Assembly (NCBI GenBank): GCA_015847255.1
Contig: JADLZK010011228.1
Coordinates: 186,001-250,000, forward strand
From: Hyparrhenia diplandra
Lineage: Eukaryota > Streptophyta > Magnoliopsida > Poales > Poaceae
DNA: 64,000 nt
Reading direction: 5' to 3'
Below, one piece after another: positions 34,336 to 47,215 of this stretch; position 1 is the stretch's first letter; every line of letters begins with the position of its first letter. A program made the translations under genes and the position numbers. The notes beneath the pieces were generated by a model. The model saw nothing but the letters and a program-made list of their open reading frames with translations, had not been told where the DNA came from and did not search any database.

Positions 34336-37300
34336 CACTACTACAGAATGGAACTTCCGTGGCGGGCATTTTCGATTTTTCGTGGCGGGCATTGGGTCCG
34401 CCACGGAGCTAGGGTCACGGGCATCGAACGATTAACCGTGGTGGTGGGCAAATGTCCGCCACGCAAAATCGATTAACCATGGCGGACTTTTTTAACAATG
34501 CCCGCCACGGAAAATAGAGATTAACCGTGACGGACTTCTTACAATGCCCGCCATGGTAAATAAATTAAAAAAAATAAAAAAAAAAAATCAATATGAAACC
34601 CTAACGGGCCGATTCCGGCCCGTTAAGGGTTTCCCGCCCCGCCGCCGGCCACCGTGACACGCTCGCCGCCCGAGGACCGCGCCCGACCACTACACCCACA
34701 ACACCCAAATTAGCACCCAACGATCGATGCTAAAGCGGCATATGGCGTCGATGATCCGACGCTAAACACATATAGCGTCGGACTTCACCGACGTAAGTGC
34801 TGACGCTAAAACTCTTTAGCGTCGACTAGAGTTTTAGCGTCAGATAGTGTGTTGCTATGAATATTTTCAGCGTCAGACAGTGTGCCGCTACTCTTTAGCA
34901 TCGAGATAGCTTGCCCGGTATTATATAGCGTCGGACAATTTGACATTATAACGCTTTTAGCGTCGATGGTTCGACGATATCATTTGAATGCATTTAAAAA
35001 AATAAAAGGCCATTTAGTTGCAATTTAACACAAAAGTAACATCATTGTGTTCATTTCTCAAACAGATATATTCATTCATAAAGTCCAAACACTCACATAC
35101 ACAAACATATAAGATCAGCCATTACAAACATGTAATGTTTCATCAAGTCTAGTATCAGCTACCTATGTCCAAAAGAGAGACACCTAAATCAGCTTTGAGT
35201 AGCAAGTCATCCACAAACTTTGCTAGTTAGCACCATAGCAGACCCTGAAACCAAAACACATGCAATCAGTAACAAGTTAACATTGATCCAAGACCAAGTT
35301 AAGTTACTATGCTTTTATTTTTGTTATATTAATTGGATCTTAAACAATGTGTATGTAGCTTGGCACTTAAGGAAAACTTAAAAGGACTGCAATGCATATG
35401 AAGATATGTACCGTATAAGATATGTACCACCATGTAGATAGTACATACCTTGATTCTCATTTACTGATCCTAAATAGACCAGAATCCAGAAAGACAGGAA
35501 GCTACATAAAGCAGAAGCTGCAGCACATACTGTCTACATGGCGGTTCAAAAAGACTAGCCAAAAAGTATCAACCTGCTTACCCACATTTCTTATCACCCT
35601 ACAACCGTATATAGAGAGCCAAGGACGATGCCTCACATTATGTTTAGGTGAAATGTGGAAATGAAAAAATTATTATTGGCATGCAAGCAATATAGCTTAA
35701 TAAGGATTTCAGCTGGATAAGCATACCTTGAACAAATTGGAAGGGCTGCATTTAAATAGAAGAAATATTCAACAAAGTAACGCTCATTTAGCTAGTCTAA
35801 TCTATTTTTCTAAACAATGTATGTCACAGACATACTATTTGTTGATTCAGCATGAGCTGTTGCAGCAAGTAGACCAATATGCAAGCTACCGCCATCTGGA
35901 CTATTTTACCATATATAAATGATGTGGTGAAATTGACTAGATCAATTTTGCAAAAGGTAGACCTTGGTGCAAAAAAATCACATCTCAGATGGCTCATTCT
36001 ATTCCTAACATTTGGTTGTTGCAGAAATTGTAGCCTTCAACGACGAGGACATATCTGATGTACTGGTAGTGCAAACATGGAAGTGATGAAATACCTGATA
36101 GTAGGTGCTGGTTCATTGTTAGTCATCTGCATAGTAGAAGAAAAAATTGAAGATTCATCACTAGAATAAAAGGAACCACATAGCATGTCAGAAGAGTCAT
36201 CTAACTATGCATATATGCAGCTTTTTTGTTATTTTATTTCATACTGCAGAATGGAAGTTGCTGATACAATATAATATAGAATTTCCTGTTCAGGCAAAAT
36301 TTAGTCTAGCTTAGAATGTTTCTGCACTAACCATATGCTAGACATATATTGTTCACTTGATTGGTTTGGAGGGTGCAAAATTCCTTAGATCAGAAATGAA
36401 AAAGCATTCTGTACTTACGGATCATCATTGTGGATCTGCAAACACAAGAGAAAAAAATATGTTGATAACCAGGACAACTCCATTTGTTCAGTATGCCACA
36501 TTGTTATAAAAAAAATCAAAAAAATAAGAACCAAGGTAGTATTCTGACTTTGAGTAAATATAAGTATTATGAGCACATCTCTACATTAAACCAATGTAGT
36601 TTTCTGTAGTTATCGATTTAGTAACATCCACACATCTACTTAAGTATCACAATTATGATTTATCTTTCATTTTTTTGTACTGTCAGCATGTATCCTTACT
36701 CATATTTTTTTTTTAGCTCATAGTCAAGCAATGGCAATTAATAAGACAACATATGGTTGTGTTTAGGTACGATCACCCAAGTGTATTTTTAGCATCTGCA
36801 ATCTTGTCTTAGTAAACCTAAGTAACTAAGCGATCCCTACAGTGGGCAATCTTGCAAAAACAAACATGCAGACCAACACAAAGAATGGTTGTAGATCCAT
36901 TAAAAATATGGGTGAACACTAAGAAGGTAAGCAAGGCTAGCAAGCCATGGTTATTGTGAAGTCTAATGCCGCATACACCCCAGATGACAAATACCGATAG
37001 GACAATAATATGTCTACAGCTTTTGTGGAGTAAAAAATATATAGCAATGTGTATTCAGGCACCTCTGATAACAACAAAATGGATTCTTTTTAATTAACAA
37101 AAATAGCAATGTGTAAGGATGAAGAATCCTTTCCCCCCACTTTTGTTCCCATCAACAGATAAATTGTTTTAAGCCATAATGCTTGGCCTAGTGGACCAGA
37201 TTTGGGCAACCATGAAACCCAGCCCTTTTTGCAATACCCAGCAATCTATGGCCAGTTTCACATAGCAAGTTCTGTTAGTATGTAATTTATATCTCAATCT

Positions 37301-40300
37301 CCTTGTATGTCCAATGTAAACTGTAACACTATCTCAATCTCCTTATATGCATCAGTGATGAGACTCCATATACTGTTCCTAACAGAAATTCAGAGACAGA
37401 GAAACTAGGAGTACTGACCTCATGCTTGAAGTGTTTGAACTTCACTAACGAAATGTACCTAGTAATATCAGAAAGTAAGGTATAGTTGCAAGCAGGATAT
37501 AAAGTTATACACATGAAAAATAGTTTCCCAAATCTAAGCAATCAACGGATGCTACTGTCATCTATCTACATGTAACTAACAAGTTCAGAATGACAGAGAT
37601 GTACCATGAAAAATGGAAGCCGGAGTTTTATTCATGTTTGTTGCATATATATAGTAAATCAATATCTGTAGGAACATAACAAGTTCAGAATGGTCTAGTT
37701 GTAGGCTGGTAAATGAGCTGCAAGCAAACTACAAATACAATTCTAAGGTTGCAATAAGATAATTCACCAAATCAGAATGTACCTCACGTATAGCTTGATA
37801 AAACAGTAACTAACAACTAGTACTAACAATCATTCTAACAATAGCTAAAGCAATAAGAAATCAACCTGATGTTAGAATTAACAAATTTTCTATAGACCAA
37901 TTAAAGAGCTAGTAGTGACAAGAAGTTTATGCAACAAATTTTGCAATAGCTGAAGTCTCTAACTTTTTAATGAGAATAAAATCATCACAATTATCGGTGA
38001 TATAAGTCAAGATATCACAAAGGAAAAAATATCGGCTATTCAAAATATCTATCATTTAAGTGAAGGCTGGAAGGAGATGGGCAGATCATCACCTGGATAA
38101 ATGTGAGATCGACAGTTGGAGCTCTAGAAAATATAAGGTAGTCAGATTAATACTTCTCTTTTAAAGCAAAAGGCAATTTGCATTGCTGGTCACAAATGAG
38201 CTACAAGAAAAGAAGAACAAATGTGAGCAAATACACGGTCTGCTTCATCTTCAAGGTCATCAGGCTGAGTATATGCTCTGTAGAAGAGACATGCAGAAGC
38301 ACAGAATTCTGAAAGCAGAAGCAAAATGGCAGCAGCAACCAATAAGATTAGTAGTAACAGTAAGAGACCGGTTGCGAGTTTATAACTCATGTTACAACAA
38401 AACCATATAGGAAACATTTGGCATCATCAACAGTCGTAGTCTTAGTGAAGATGCAATTATGAGGCAAAAAAAAACAAATATGTATGTAATTCTTGAAACG
38501 AATCAACCTAGCCTGCTCTGATATTCATAGAGAAATGAAACATGTACAACATGGAAAGAAGCATTTTCACTTCATTTATGGGACATCTACACCACATTAA
38601 ATATATCATAGCAATTCATGTTTTTGTTTTTATTGCTTCGTATTTCTCATAAGTAGTGAGCATGCCTAACAATTCATTTCAGTTGAAGAATAAACAAACA
38701 TCAGTTCAAATAATTATCCATATAAAACAATATGCCATAATATTGGACTGTATGTCAGTGAGAACAAATAGACTATATGTCAGTTCATTGTTCTAACGCC
38801 CCTAGAAGGGTAAATAAATTGCCTAAAACAATCTAGAAACATTTTCCCCTCCATGAGGGGGTACATAAGTTACCTAAAAAAATCTAAAATATTCAGATCT
38901 AACCATGGCTGGGTGCCTGGTGCTGCGCTGCAATGGGGACCTGAGCGGGGACAAGGGCCTGCCTGGTACCACCAACGCCATGGACCTGTGCGGGAGGAGA
39001 GGCTCGAGCAGCGCTGCCCGCCATGGCCCTGCGCTAGAAGAAGGGGTTCACCTCGTTGGATCCGGACGGCGGGACACGAGGGCAGTGCGAACTGTGTTGG
39101 GCCTACCTCCATAACCGGGATCTCATGCACTAGGCGGCGTCGCGTCGCCATGGCCGCGTCTCCCGGGCGGTGCACCGGCGGGGAGGGGCTCCGGGCGGCG
39201 CTCTGTAGAGCTCTTGGCCGGCGCCGAGAGGAATTGAGGGATGGCACGGAGGGAGGGCCGGGGGCGGCGCCAGGAAGTCGAGGATGGGGGCGGGACCGAA
39301 GGAGGGGGGGGGGGGTGGGCCGCGCGATGGCGGGCCTGGGCAGGAGCGAGCGGTTGGGGATTTTGGGAGGCGGAGGGGGGCGGCGCCGGGGGAATCGGGA
39401 GGGAGCTAGAGGGTCGCCGGGAAGTGGGAAAAAGTCTAGGGTTTCCACTCTAACGTGGGCCGGGCCAAAAATTGAGGGAGAGCCCATTGAACGTTGGGCA
39501 ATGGATGTCAATTGAGGGAGAGCCCTCGAGCTATTTAGGCCCCATGTATTTTTAGCGTCGGGCGCAGCAACACTATACATGCTTTTAGGGTCGGACGGAT
39601 CGGCGTTTGCATACGGATAGCTATAGCGTCGGACAAACGTAATCGGTAAATGTTGATTTAGCGTCGGATCGTCTCTCGGCCATATTTAGCGCCCGGATCA
39701 TCCATCGATAAACAAAATTTTTAGCGTCGGATGTCGTGACGGTGATTTGGTGTTGTGGTGTAGTGGCCGCCGGAGAGGGGCCCGCCAGAGGCTGCGCCAC
39801 CACGCGCCACGCCGGGCCTCGCGACCTTGGATCTCAGCGACGACGAGCTTGCCCCCTCCATCCGCCGGCATAAGAGGCTTGCGCCGGGCCGCCACCATGG
39901 CATTGTCGCGCCCAGCTGGGCCTCCACCCTCCATGCGCCGGCCGCTGGGGCGGGCCTCCTTCCGGCGCGCGGCCGAGCGGCCGGGACCGCCGCCCTCGCG
40001 CCGTGCCGGCGCCATGGAGAGGGGAAGGGGAAGGGAGCTCCACCGGGCCCCCGGATCCTCCCTCGCCGCCGGTTGGGAAGGGGAGGCCGGATCCGCCGGT
40101 TGGGGAAGGGGAGGGCGGATCCGCGGGGATCCGCGGGCGTTGGTTGGATGAGCTCGCCACCGCCGGCGCCACCGGCTCCGCGCGCCGTCGCCTCGCCATC
40201 CCTGCTCTCGCGCGAGGAAGAGGAAAGGTGTCGGGCTTGGGAGAGGAAGAGGAAGAGGTGTCGGGCCACGGCGAGGGCGAGCAACGAGAGAGGAAGTGAG

Positions 40301-40658
40301 TGAGAGAAAGTTAGGGTTAGGTTGTGGGAGTGAGTGTTTCTTTTATACGGTTAAGGTGGTAGTGGGCTGGATTGGGCCCTACGGATGGGTCGTTTGGGCG
40401 ATTAACCGTGGCGGGCATTGTAAAAAACCGCCACGGATTGTCGACAACCGTGGCGGTTATTTTTACAATGCCCGCCACGGTTAATAGATTAACCGTGGCG
40501 GTTATTTTACAATGTCCGCCACGGTTAATTGATTAACCGTGGCGGTTTTTCCCCGGCCGGAGGGGGTGTCAAAGCCACCTATTTTCCGTGGCGGTTTCTC
40601 AAATGCCCGCCACGGAAAATAAAATCAAACACCACGTAAAATCAATTTTGTAGTAGTG
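34336..40658. mobile_element. inner CACTA element, same GTGGCGG family
   Basis: Left end CACTACTACAGAATGGAACT; the right-end complement starts CACTACTACAAAATTGATTT; both carry subterminal cgtggcggg repeats. TAG flanks both sides (34333-34335 and 40659-40661), a proper 3-bp target duplication. Removing the element restores the ccaactagatctcaaaag spacer seen elsewhere in the microsatellite. The interior is a short GC-rich stretch (34600-34687 and 39766-40340) without transposase, interrupted by the next CACTA. Confidence 0.88.
34688..39765. mobile_element. innermost CACTA element, GCGTCGG family
   Basis: It starts CACTACACCCACAACACCCA at 34688 and ends ggtgttgtggtgtagtg at 39765, inverted copies of each other. 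Subterminal tagcgtcgga repeats are clustered at 34740-34980 and 39550-39735. The 3-bp flanks are GAC and GCC, one mismatch. The AT-rich interior (35165-38850) has no transposase domain that I recognise, though several short segments with splice-like borders lie on the minus strand (e.g. 36100-36135 and 36420-36440). A GC-rich part at 38880-39480 would be its 5' region on that strand. Confidence 0.82.
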
Positions 40659-40669
40659 TAGATCTCAAA

Positions 40670-40700
<31 letters not shown>

Positions 40701-40705
40701 GAGAA
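40659..40705. repeat. GA-rich microsatellite, right part
   Basis: Continuation of 34100-34335 after the inner CACTA insertion, beginning with the same tagatctcaaaagagag spacer. Confidence 0.85.
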
Positions 40706-41082
40706 ATACACCCCTTGCGGTGCCAAACTTTAACAAATCCAAGGGCAAAACCCTCCCCCTCAAAATGGCGATTTTTTAGGGTTTTGGAGCTCAAAACCCT
40801 AAAAATGGAGGATTCCCGCGGGAAAGAAGAAGGGTGGGGCTGGTTATATAGCTTTCAGGATTTTTGCGTGGCGGTTTTTAATAAAAACCGTCACGGTTAA
40901 TAGGCATTAGCCGTGGCGGTTATTTTACAAAAACCGCCACGGTTTATCTATTAACCATGGCAGTTTTTCCCGGGACCGGGGTGGGGGGGTGCCGGGCCAC
41001 CTATTTTCCGTGGCGGTTTCTCAAAAAACCGCCCACGGAAAATATTTTGGAAACACCATGCAAGTTCAATTGTGTAGTAGTG

Positions 41083-42668
41083 ACTGCTCTTAGCTTCCGA
41101 GGCCTTACTATTTCATCTTTTTAGTACTGAAATTTAGCAAATTTCAGTGCCTTTTGTATTGCATATCCGGTGAATTGAATGCTGATTTTGGAATACTTAG
41201 GATATCTCGTTATTTTGTTTCCGCAGGTTCATGTTAATAGTGCTGCGGCTGCTCATGCCCATCTCAATCTCATGTAAGTAACAAACATTGGTGCGAGTAG
41301 GAGTACAACCATGTCAATTTGTTCGTGGCATGTATAAGCTAGAGGAAGCGGAGGTGTTGTCGATCTTACCTATGTGAGCCAATGTAAACTTTTGCCAAAT
41401 TTGTAAGGATGCCTGTATGATTATTGAAGTTGAATTACAGTTGTGTCTTGGCTGAATAAATCTTTGAAGCCTAGTGTGACATTTGTAATAATTGTGGACA
41501 AATCAATTTTTATTTTTTTAACCATTTAAAATGCTCTCCTTGGACCATCTGACCTAAGTGAATGTGTAAGTATGCCTTATCTTTCAGTCATTTGGCATTT
41601 TACAGTCTATTGTGTATGCCAATCACTTTTTCTTTATTTGCAGGTTTCAAAATTCTGCTGGAGGGAACATGTTGCATATATATTTGTGCTAGGTAAGATG
41701 ATGGTGGCTTCACCCCTCAATATTATAATCTATAATAATAAGTAGTTTGGCAGACTTGATCTATAAGTAGTTTTGCTTTTAGGGATTAGGTTCTGTAGAA
41801 ATTATTTATTGCTTTGCTCTCAGTAGGCATCACCCAAATTAGAGATCAATAACTGCTCGTTGTCTTGTGTATATATGGATTCTAGGAGCACATATATGGC
41901 CTTAGTATATATTGAAGACTTTGCTTTTACTTGTGGGACGTTGCTTATATTATACTGAATCCTTTTTTATAGGGAATGAGAATTCCTGTAGGCAGACTTG
42001 AATATTTAATTGAGTACATGGATAATGTGATACTGTCCATTGTAATTTATTGTGTTATGTAGTGCTAATATTTAACATAAATACCTAGGACATTTGTAAC
42101 TTTATCAAGTGACTCCTTGTGTTGATTACATTCTGCATCATAGTTCTAATTTGCATGCCTAATGATACTGATATTGCTCTAATGAATACAGAAAATAATG
42201 GCATCGAATTTCATGGATAACTACATCTTGGCTGTAGTTGTGTTGAGCAAAAGAGAGTTGAGTGTAGTACTACAGACCTTGGTCATTGATGAAACATTAT
42301 ATGTTTGTAATGGCTCTTATATGTATGTCTCTCGAGTGTTTGGACGTCATGAATGAATCTATTTGTATGAGAAATGTACACAATGATGTTACTTTTGTGT
42401 TAAATTGCAACGAAATGTCCTTTTAATGGCCTTTTATTTTTTTAAATGTATTCAAATGATCTCATCGAACCATCGACGCTAAAAGATATTTAGGGCAACA
42501 GATTGTCGACGCTAAACGCGTTTGGTCGGACAGCTAAAGAGTTTTAGCGTCGGGACTTACAACATCGGTGAAGTCCGACGCTATATGTTCTTATGGTCGA
42601 TCGTCGACGCTATATATGGCTTTCAGCGTCGGACCATCCGGTGGGTAATTGTGGTGTTGTGGTGTAGT
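41083..42668. mobile_element. right part of another GCGTCGG-family CACTA element
   Basis: It ends ggtgttgtggtgtagtg at 42668. The last 380 bp (about 42288-42668) is a diverged inverted copy of 34688-35165, including the taatggccttttattt block and the tagcgtcgg repeats. Its left end was not found before 31113, so it may be truncated, or it may be the host element that the outer CACTA entered. A small exon-like segment with AG/GT borders lies at about 41227-41274. Confidence 0.6.
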
Positions 42669-42669
42669 G

Positions 42670-44292
42670 ATAAGTTGACCTACGACCACCGTGCCTTCTA
42701 GTATTGGAACCTCTGCCCTGGATTTTGAGGCCCAAACCCTTAATACCTGCCACCGATGGTTTGAGGCCCAAACCACCAACTCTGGGCGCAAGTAGCATCA
42801 TCGCGTCTGGCGTCCCCCCACGTTTGACTTGTGTCACCACCGTCCTCGACCGCCTGGGCATCAAGTCTTCTAAGCCGCCTGTTCGACTTGCACGTCCACC
42901 ATCTTAACCCAGTCCACACAGTCACTCCATGTGTTCTTACACTTGTCGATGTCCCAAGTGTTAGCCACCACGGCTGGCCACCCGGCGGTTTGGTACCTAT
43001 GTCCAAGCCTCACGTCTGTCCTTTACCGCTACCAGTCCATCGGCACAGCATGTACTTCTTGGCCTTCACCTCGCCGATGACCATCGTCTCGAAGCTCAAG
43101 ACACCTGCACAACACAAGAAAAGAAACGTGTCGCACGACACACCTTGTGTGCTAGTTAGGCTAATCAAGATAAAAAGAAAAGGAACATAGAGTGAAAATG
43201 TTGGAATGTTGACAATTGCTTGTCATCAAAACCAAATACCATGGGTACATATCAACCATGTGTTCACCCAACATCAACTAGTGAAGGCAATGGAGCGTCG
43301 GCACTAGACTCCTCAGTAGATCTCCCAAACCCCATCATAGGTGGTGGAGGAGAATGCTGATGAGACGAAGGAGAAATGAAGAGAATTTATTCCACAGAGA
43401 TGTCGATGCCTTTGTCATGCCGACAATGCCTAGAAAAGCACACCACAGAGGAACCACCTCTTGGCAAAACCTAGCTCTGCTATTAATGAGCAGTGAGCAA
43501 ACTCTAAACCAAGGGGCCCACATACCTCACGATGGCCATCGTAACACCGCCGCCGCTCGGAGATGAGCCCCTTTTTTGCCGGTGAAGTGGCTCCTAATAG
43601 CTGCCAGCTCCGGATGACCTAGCTAACCTATATACAACCGCACGTTGATTCCATGGCCACCTCCCTCGTTGATGCCATGCCGGCTACCGGAAAGGAAGGG
43701 GATCAATGTAATCAGCGCTAGAAACGGCGTTCGACTCGGTTCTGCCCTTTCCGCCTCGTTGCACTATAGAAGGGGATAAGGATGGAGACTTGGTTCCCAT
43801 CCTCAACGATGGGTGTCTACTTCGACTCCACTCAAAGCCTGCATGCAAAGGGACCTCTCTAGCTCACGCTGGTGGCCGTCTTTTTTTTTCGGTGACGATG
43901 GTCCGCGATGAGATGGACAACCATGGAAGGTTCACGATGGATCCCGATGCTTCGATGTAAAATTTTTCTTTTCTAGGGTCCTTAGTGAAATTTGGCTGGA
44001 ACTGATGTATGTGTATCCAATAGGTACATGTCTCATTTGTAAGTTGGTTTGTATGTTTTAGATTTACCTACAAATACAGATACGTATTATCAAAAAATAT
44101 ACACACTCGCAATCTTGATTTTTCGAACAATATCCAAAAAAAAGTCTCTTCAACAACTCCTATCTAAACTCCCAATCTTTCAGATCGTTGCCATTCTACA
44201 CAAGAGGACTGCTGGAGCAATACTCATAACAAAAATATAGAGACAAATGGACACGACGACAGTTATTATCTGCTGCGTAAACACATGCTAGA
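42670..44292. other. intergenic region downstream of TRL copy C
   Basis: Moderately GC-rich, with short frames on both strands and no recognisable protein, RNA or repeat ends. Nothing can be called. Confidence 0.3.
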
Positions 44293-46065
44293 TCAGGCAC
44301 TAATGATGCAGCCACCGTCGACGCAGATGACTTGACCAGTGACGTAGGAGGCCGCCGGCATGCATAGGAATGATACCATGGAAGCCACCTCTGCCGGCTC
44401 ACCGGCCCGCCGCATTGGGACCTGTGATAGCGATTGTGCCACTGCCTCCGGTGGTGCCTATTATAGGAGTATAGACATGTCAAGTAATTTGAACGTCGGA
44501 AAGGATAGTCATTATACACTGTGTCTCTATTATATATAAGAGTATAACTAAGTACCCCTTTCGACATGTCGGTGTTGATCACTCCAGGAGCCACGCAGTT
44601 CACACGAATCTTATTGCTGGCCCACTCGGTGGCTAGGCTCCTTGTTAGTTGAATGATGCCGGCTGCATTTGGGCAAATAAGAACAAGTAAATCTGTTATA
44701 TATATGCACTTACGGCTTGTGTGATTCTCAAATACTTTTGACTTTTCGAGTTGTTGTGATGTGTCGTATGACATGGAGTTTTTTCAAATTCATTTTTTTT
44801 ACGTGTCGGCAACAGCAAGTAGCTGGACAATGTTTTCCATCATCCGCTACTACAAATTTGATCCTCAGTGCCGGCATCATCACAAACGGATTTAAAAAAA
44901 CGACACTAATAGGACCTCCAGACAACCTTCACAGCACACATAAACAAACAGCCTTAATCATTTTTTTTTCCATCAAAATATGTCTTCTAATGCAAAACTT
45001 CGTGAAACCTTAGAAAAACAACAAAAAAGGAATAATTGTTTACTTTCAAACTTGGCAAGAAAAAAACTTTGCAGGTTATGGTTAGAATTGTGTTCTTAAA
45101 TCAGAATATCCGCAAAGTCTTTTGAATTTGGAAAATTATAGATCGAGTATGTTTTACCTTTGGCGGTGCCATAGAGGGTGAGGTCTTGGTAGGCCAGCAA
45201 ACCTCCGATGGAGGAGACATTGACGACGCTTCCTCCTCCAGCAATGGAGGAGTTGAGGAGGAGCGGGTGCGCGAGCTGGCAGAGGTGGAAGCACGACTCC
45301 AGGTTGATCGAGATGCAGCGCGAGAAGTCCTCCACTGTGCATTGTGCCACCGGTTTCTGGACCCGCTGCCCCGCGTTGTTCACCTGTGTACGTCCAAGTG
45401 CAAGCTAGCATTTATAACTCTGAAAAACGAATTTAAAAAACAATATGTCTGATTAACAGTGGTAAACAATATGTGCAGGGCTTCGAAAGAGAGCCACAAA
45501 GGCCGGCTCTAAAATGGTCACGCCCATCTCTAAAAACGCTTTTGTGTTCGTTTTTAGCATATTTTCTATCCTACAGGTGAAAGTGAAGCTGAACTAGTTA
45601 CAAGGGAGAAGATGTTCGATCCAATGGTTGAGGATGATATTGATAGTTGGATTTAGATTAGATGAATGATGTTTGTCGCATGAAAGAACATGCATGTCAT
45701 CCGTCGTCGTCGTCGAATGGACATGTTGGACAGGATTGTACAAGGAGACGATAGCAGGTTATTACCAGTATGTCGAGCTTGCCGTCGAAGGTGGCCCTGA
45801 CAGTCTCCATGAGCCTCTCCCGGTCGGCGTGCACGGCAAGGTCACAGGTGGAAACGGTGACGTGAAGGCCCTTCTCGGACCACCGCCGTTGGCACGCCTC
45901 TAGTTCAGCCGTGCTGCGCGAGCATGTGTGCACACGCACGCCGAACCCAGCCAGCTCCTCCACGATGGCGTGCCCGATCCCCTTGCTCCCGCCGGTGACC
46001 AGCGCCGTCGCGCCCGCCAGGCTCCACCGCTCGCCCCCGCTGTGAGTCCCGCTAGCGGCCGACAT
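44293..46065 (-). CDS. tropinone reductase-like SDR, copy C (intact frame)
   Basis: Short-chain dehydrogenase/reductase of the TRL group, expected to be a soluble NADP(H)-dependent oxidoreductase. Exons on the minus strand: 46065-45766, 45383-45158, 44662-44556 and 44457-44293, with GT/AG borders at the same codon positions as copies A and B. Total 798 bp, 265 residues. Cofactor loop TGGSKGIG (residues 24-31), NNAG (102-105), catalytic Asn127, Ser158, Tyr171 and Lys175 (YGTAK), NCVAPG in exon 3 and VTGQVICVDGG near the C-terminus: all key residues are in place, and it is the only copy with the standard NNAG. Start MSAASG lies 34 codons before the Rossmann strand region ends, as in the family. 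A PIF-type transposon lies 260 bp upstream of the ATG. Confidence 0.88.
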
Positions 46066-46149
46066 GCTTGGCCCTCCGAACTAGTTCTCCGTGCGTGTCT
46101 CACCGTACCTCTTAGGCAGCTGCTTCAGTAATCTTGGGGATGCTTTACC

Positions 46150-46157
46150 AAATATAC
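46150..46157 (-). promoter_or_regulatory. candidate TATA element of TRL copy C
   Basis: TATATT on the minus strand about 90 bp before the ATG, in a block conserved with copy A (7957-7963). The plus-strand sequence continues cacgtcg and ggaaagatttggc in both. Confidence 0.4.
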
Positions 46158-46199
46158 ACGTCGATCAATCTTTGGAAAGATTTGGCAGCAAGCGTGTCG

Positions 46200-46321
46200 C
46201 CTCTGATCCAGATATAGTGTCCGTCTCATCCGATACGACGCCGGTTGTGGGAAGTCTACTTTTCGCTGTGTCGTTTGCAGCCATTCATTTGGTCTCGATA
46301 ATTTCCTGGACGCAGACACAT
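46200..46321 (-). repeat. upstream module of TRL copy C, first copy
   Basis: Contains gtgtccgtctcatccgatac and tttgcagccattcatttgg. The same segments recur at 48021-48140 and partly at 48148-48225, and in diverged form upstream of copy A at 8000-8105. Confidence 0.8.
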
Positions 46322-46732
46322 TAAGAGCAACTCCAGTGGGGGGCTCCTACTTGGGCCCCTACTCTAAAATTTAGGATTTTTGACAAAAAATGAACTCCAA
46401 TGAATTCCCTACTTAGGCTCTATTTTTTCATGCCACCCCAAATTATAATCTGAAGCCCCCACTCCTAGGAGCCTATTCGTGGGTCCCACATCACTTTTCC
46501 ACTTTTCCCCTTCCCGTCCCCACACGCTTTGCCCGCGCCGCCGCCTGCGCACCGGACGGCAGCGTCTCCACCCTGCAGCGCCGTCGCCTCCCCGTCGGGC
46601 GCCGCCGCCACACTCGAGCCGTCAAGATTCACCTGCACGAGCAGCGGAGATCCGGCACCAGCTCCAACGCTTCCTCCTTCCCACCCCACCTCGCCGCCAT
46701 GGGCAGCGCCGCCGCCGTCGGGGAAGCGGACG

Positions 46733-46850
46733 CAGGATGCGCTGAAGCGCGTGGCGGCGCATCGCCGCGGTGGAGTTCGTGGAGCCCGGCATGGCGTTGG
46801 GCGTGGGCACGGGGTCAGCGGCGGCGCACGCGCTGGACCGCTGGGAGACC
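46733..46850 (+). pseudogene. captured ribose-5-phosphate isomerase-like fragment
   Basis: QDALKRVAAHR (46733) leads, after a frame change, into EFVEPGMALGVGTGSAAAHA and LDR (46773-46845). Plant ribose-5-phosphate isomerases carry this N-terminal helix followed by the phosphate-binding GLGTGSTA loop. Only about 40 residues are present and the frame shifts within them, so no enzyme is made. Match from memory. Confidence 0.65.
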
Positions 46851-47104
46851 TCCTCGCTCCAAGACCGTCGGGATCCCGCTGCTCCCAGTAGGTCGGAGGG
46901 CCCTTGTGTTGTGCGTTGTGGCCAGCATGAAGCGCTCGTCGAGGGCGTCAAGGAAGGCGGTGCGGTTGTCGGCGAGCTTGGGGAGGCGGTCGAGATGCGA
47001 GGGATCTTGTCGCGGGCGCTTGGCCGTCGTCGGGAGCCCGGGCTTGCGGCGTGCGGCCGGGCGGGGCTTGCCGTGGCCACGGCCGCGAGGCCATGTGGGC
47101 GGCA

Positions 47105-47215
47105 CGGCTAGCTGCGGGGAGCGCGGGGCCGCGGAGCGTCGGGGCGCGCGAGCACCCCCTCGGGACCGCGCCCGTCTTCATCGATGAGATCGACACCGTG
47201 GGCGCCCGCCGCCCG
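47105..47215 (+). pseudogene. captured AAA/FtsH-type ATPase fragment
   Basis: APVFIDEIDTVGARR (about 47168-47212) equals the Walker B block of FtsH-family AAA proteases (hydrophobic strand, FIDEID, then G-R). Nothing on either side continues the domain recognisably. A short captured fragment is the likeliest reading; chance similarity is possible given its length. Confidence 0.5.

Larger units (their letters stand above)
31113..41082. mobile_element. outer CACTA element of the GTGGCGG family
   Basis: The left end CACTACTACTGAATTCAACT and the complement of the right end CACTACTACACAATTGAACT match, and both are followed by subterminal copies of ccgtggcggtt in both orientations, the hallmark of CACTA (En/Spm) elements. 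Without the inner insertion the element is about 3.6 kb. The 3-bp flanks (AAG left, ACT right) do not match, so a target duplication is not shown. The interior encodes decayed Ulp1-type protease sequence on the minus strand and a GA microsatellite. Confidence 0.8.

Noticed and set aside
38853..40303. Long frames rich in Arg, Gly and Pro on both strands
   Set aside because: GC-rich parts of the CACTA elements; composition is typical of chance frames and the frame overlaps element boundaries.
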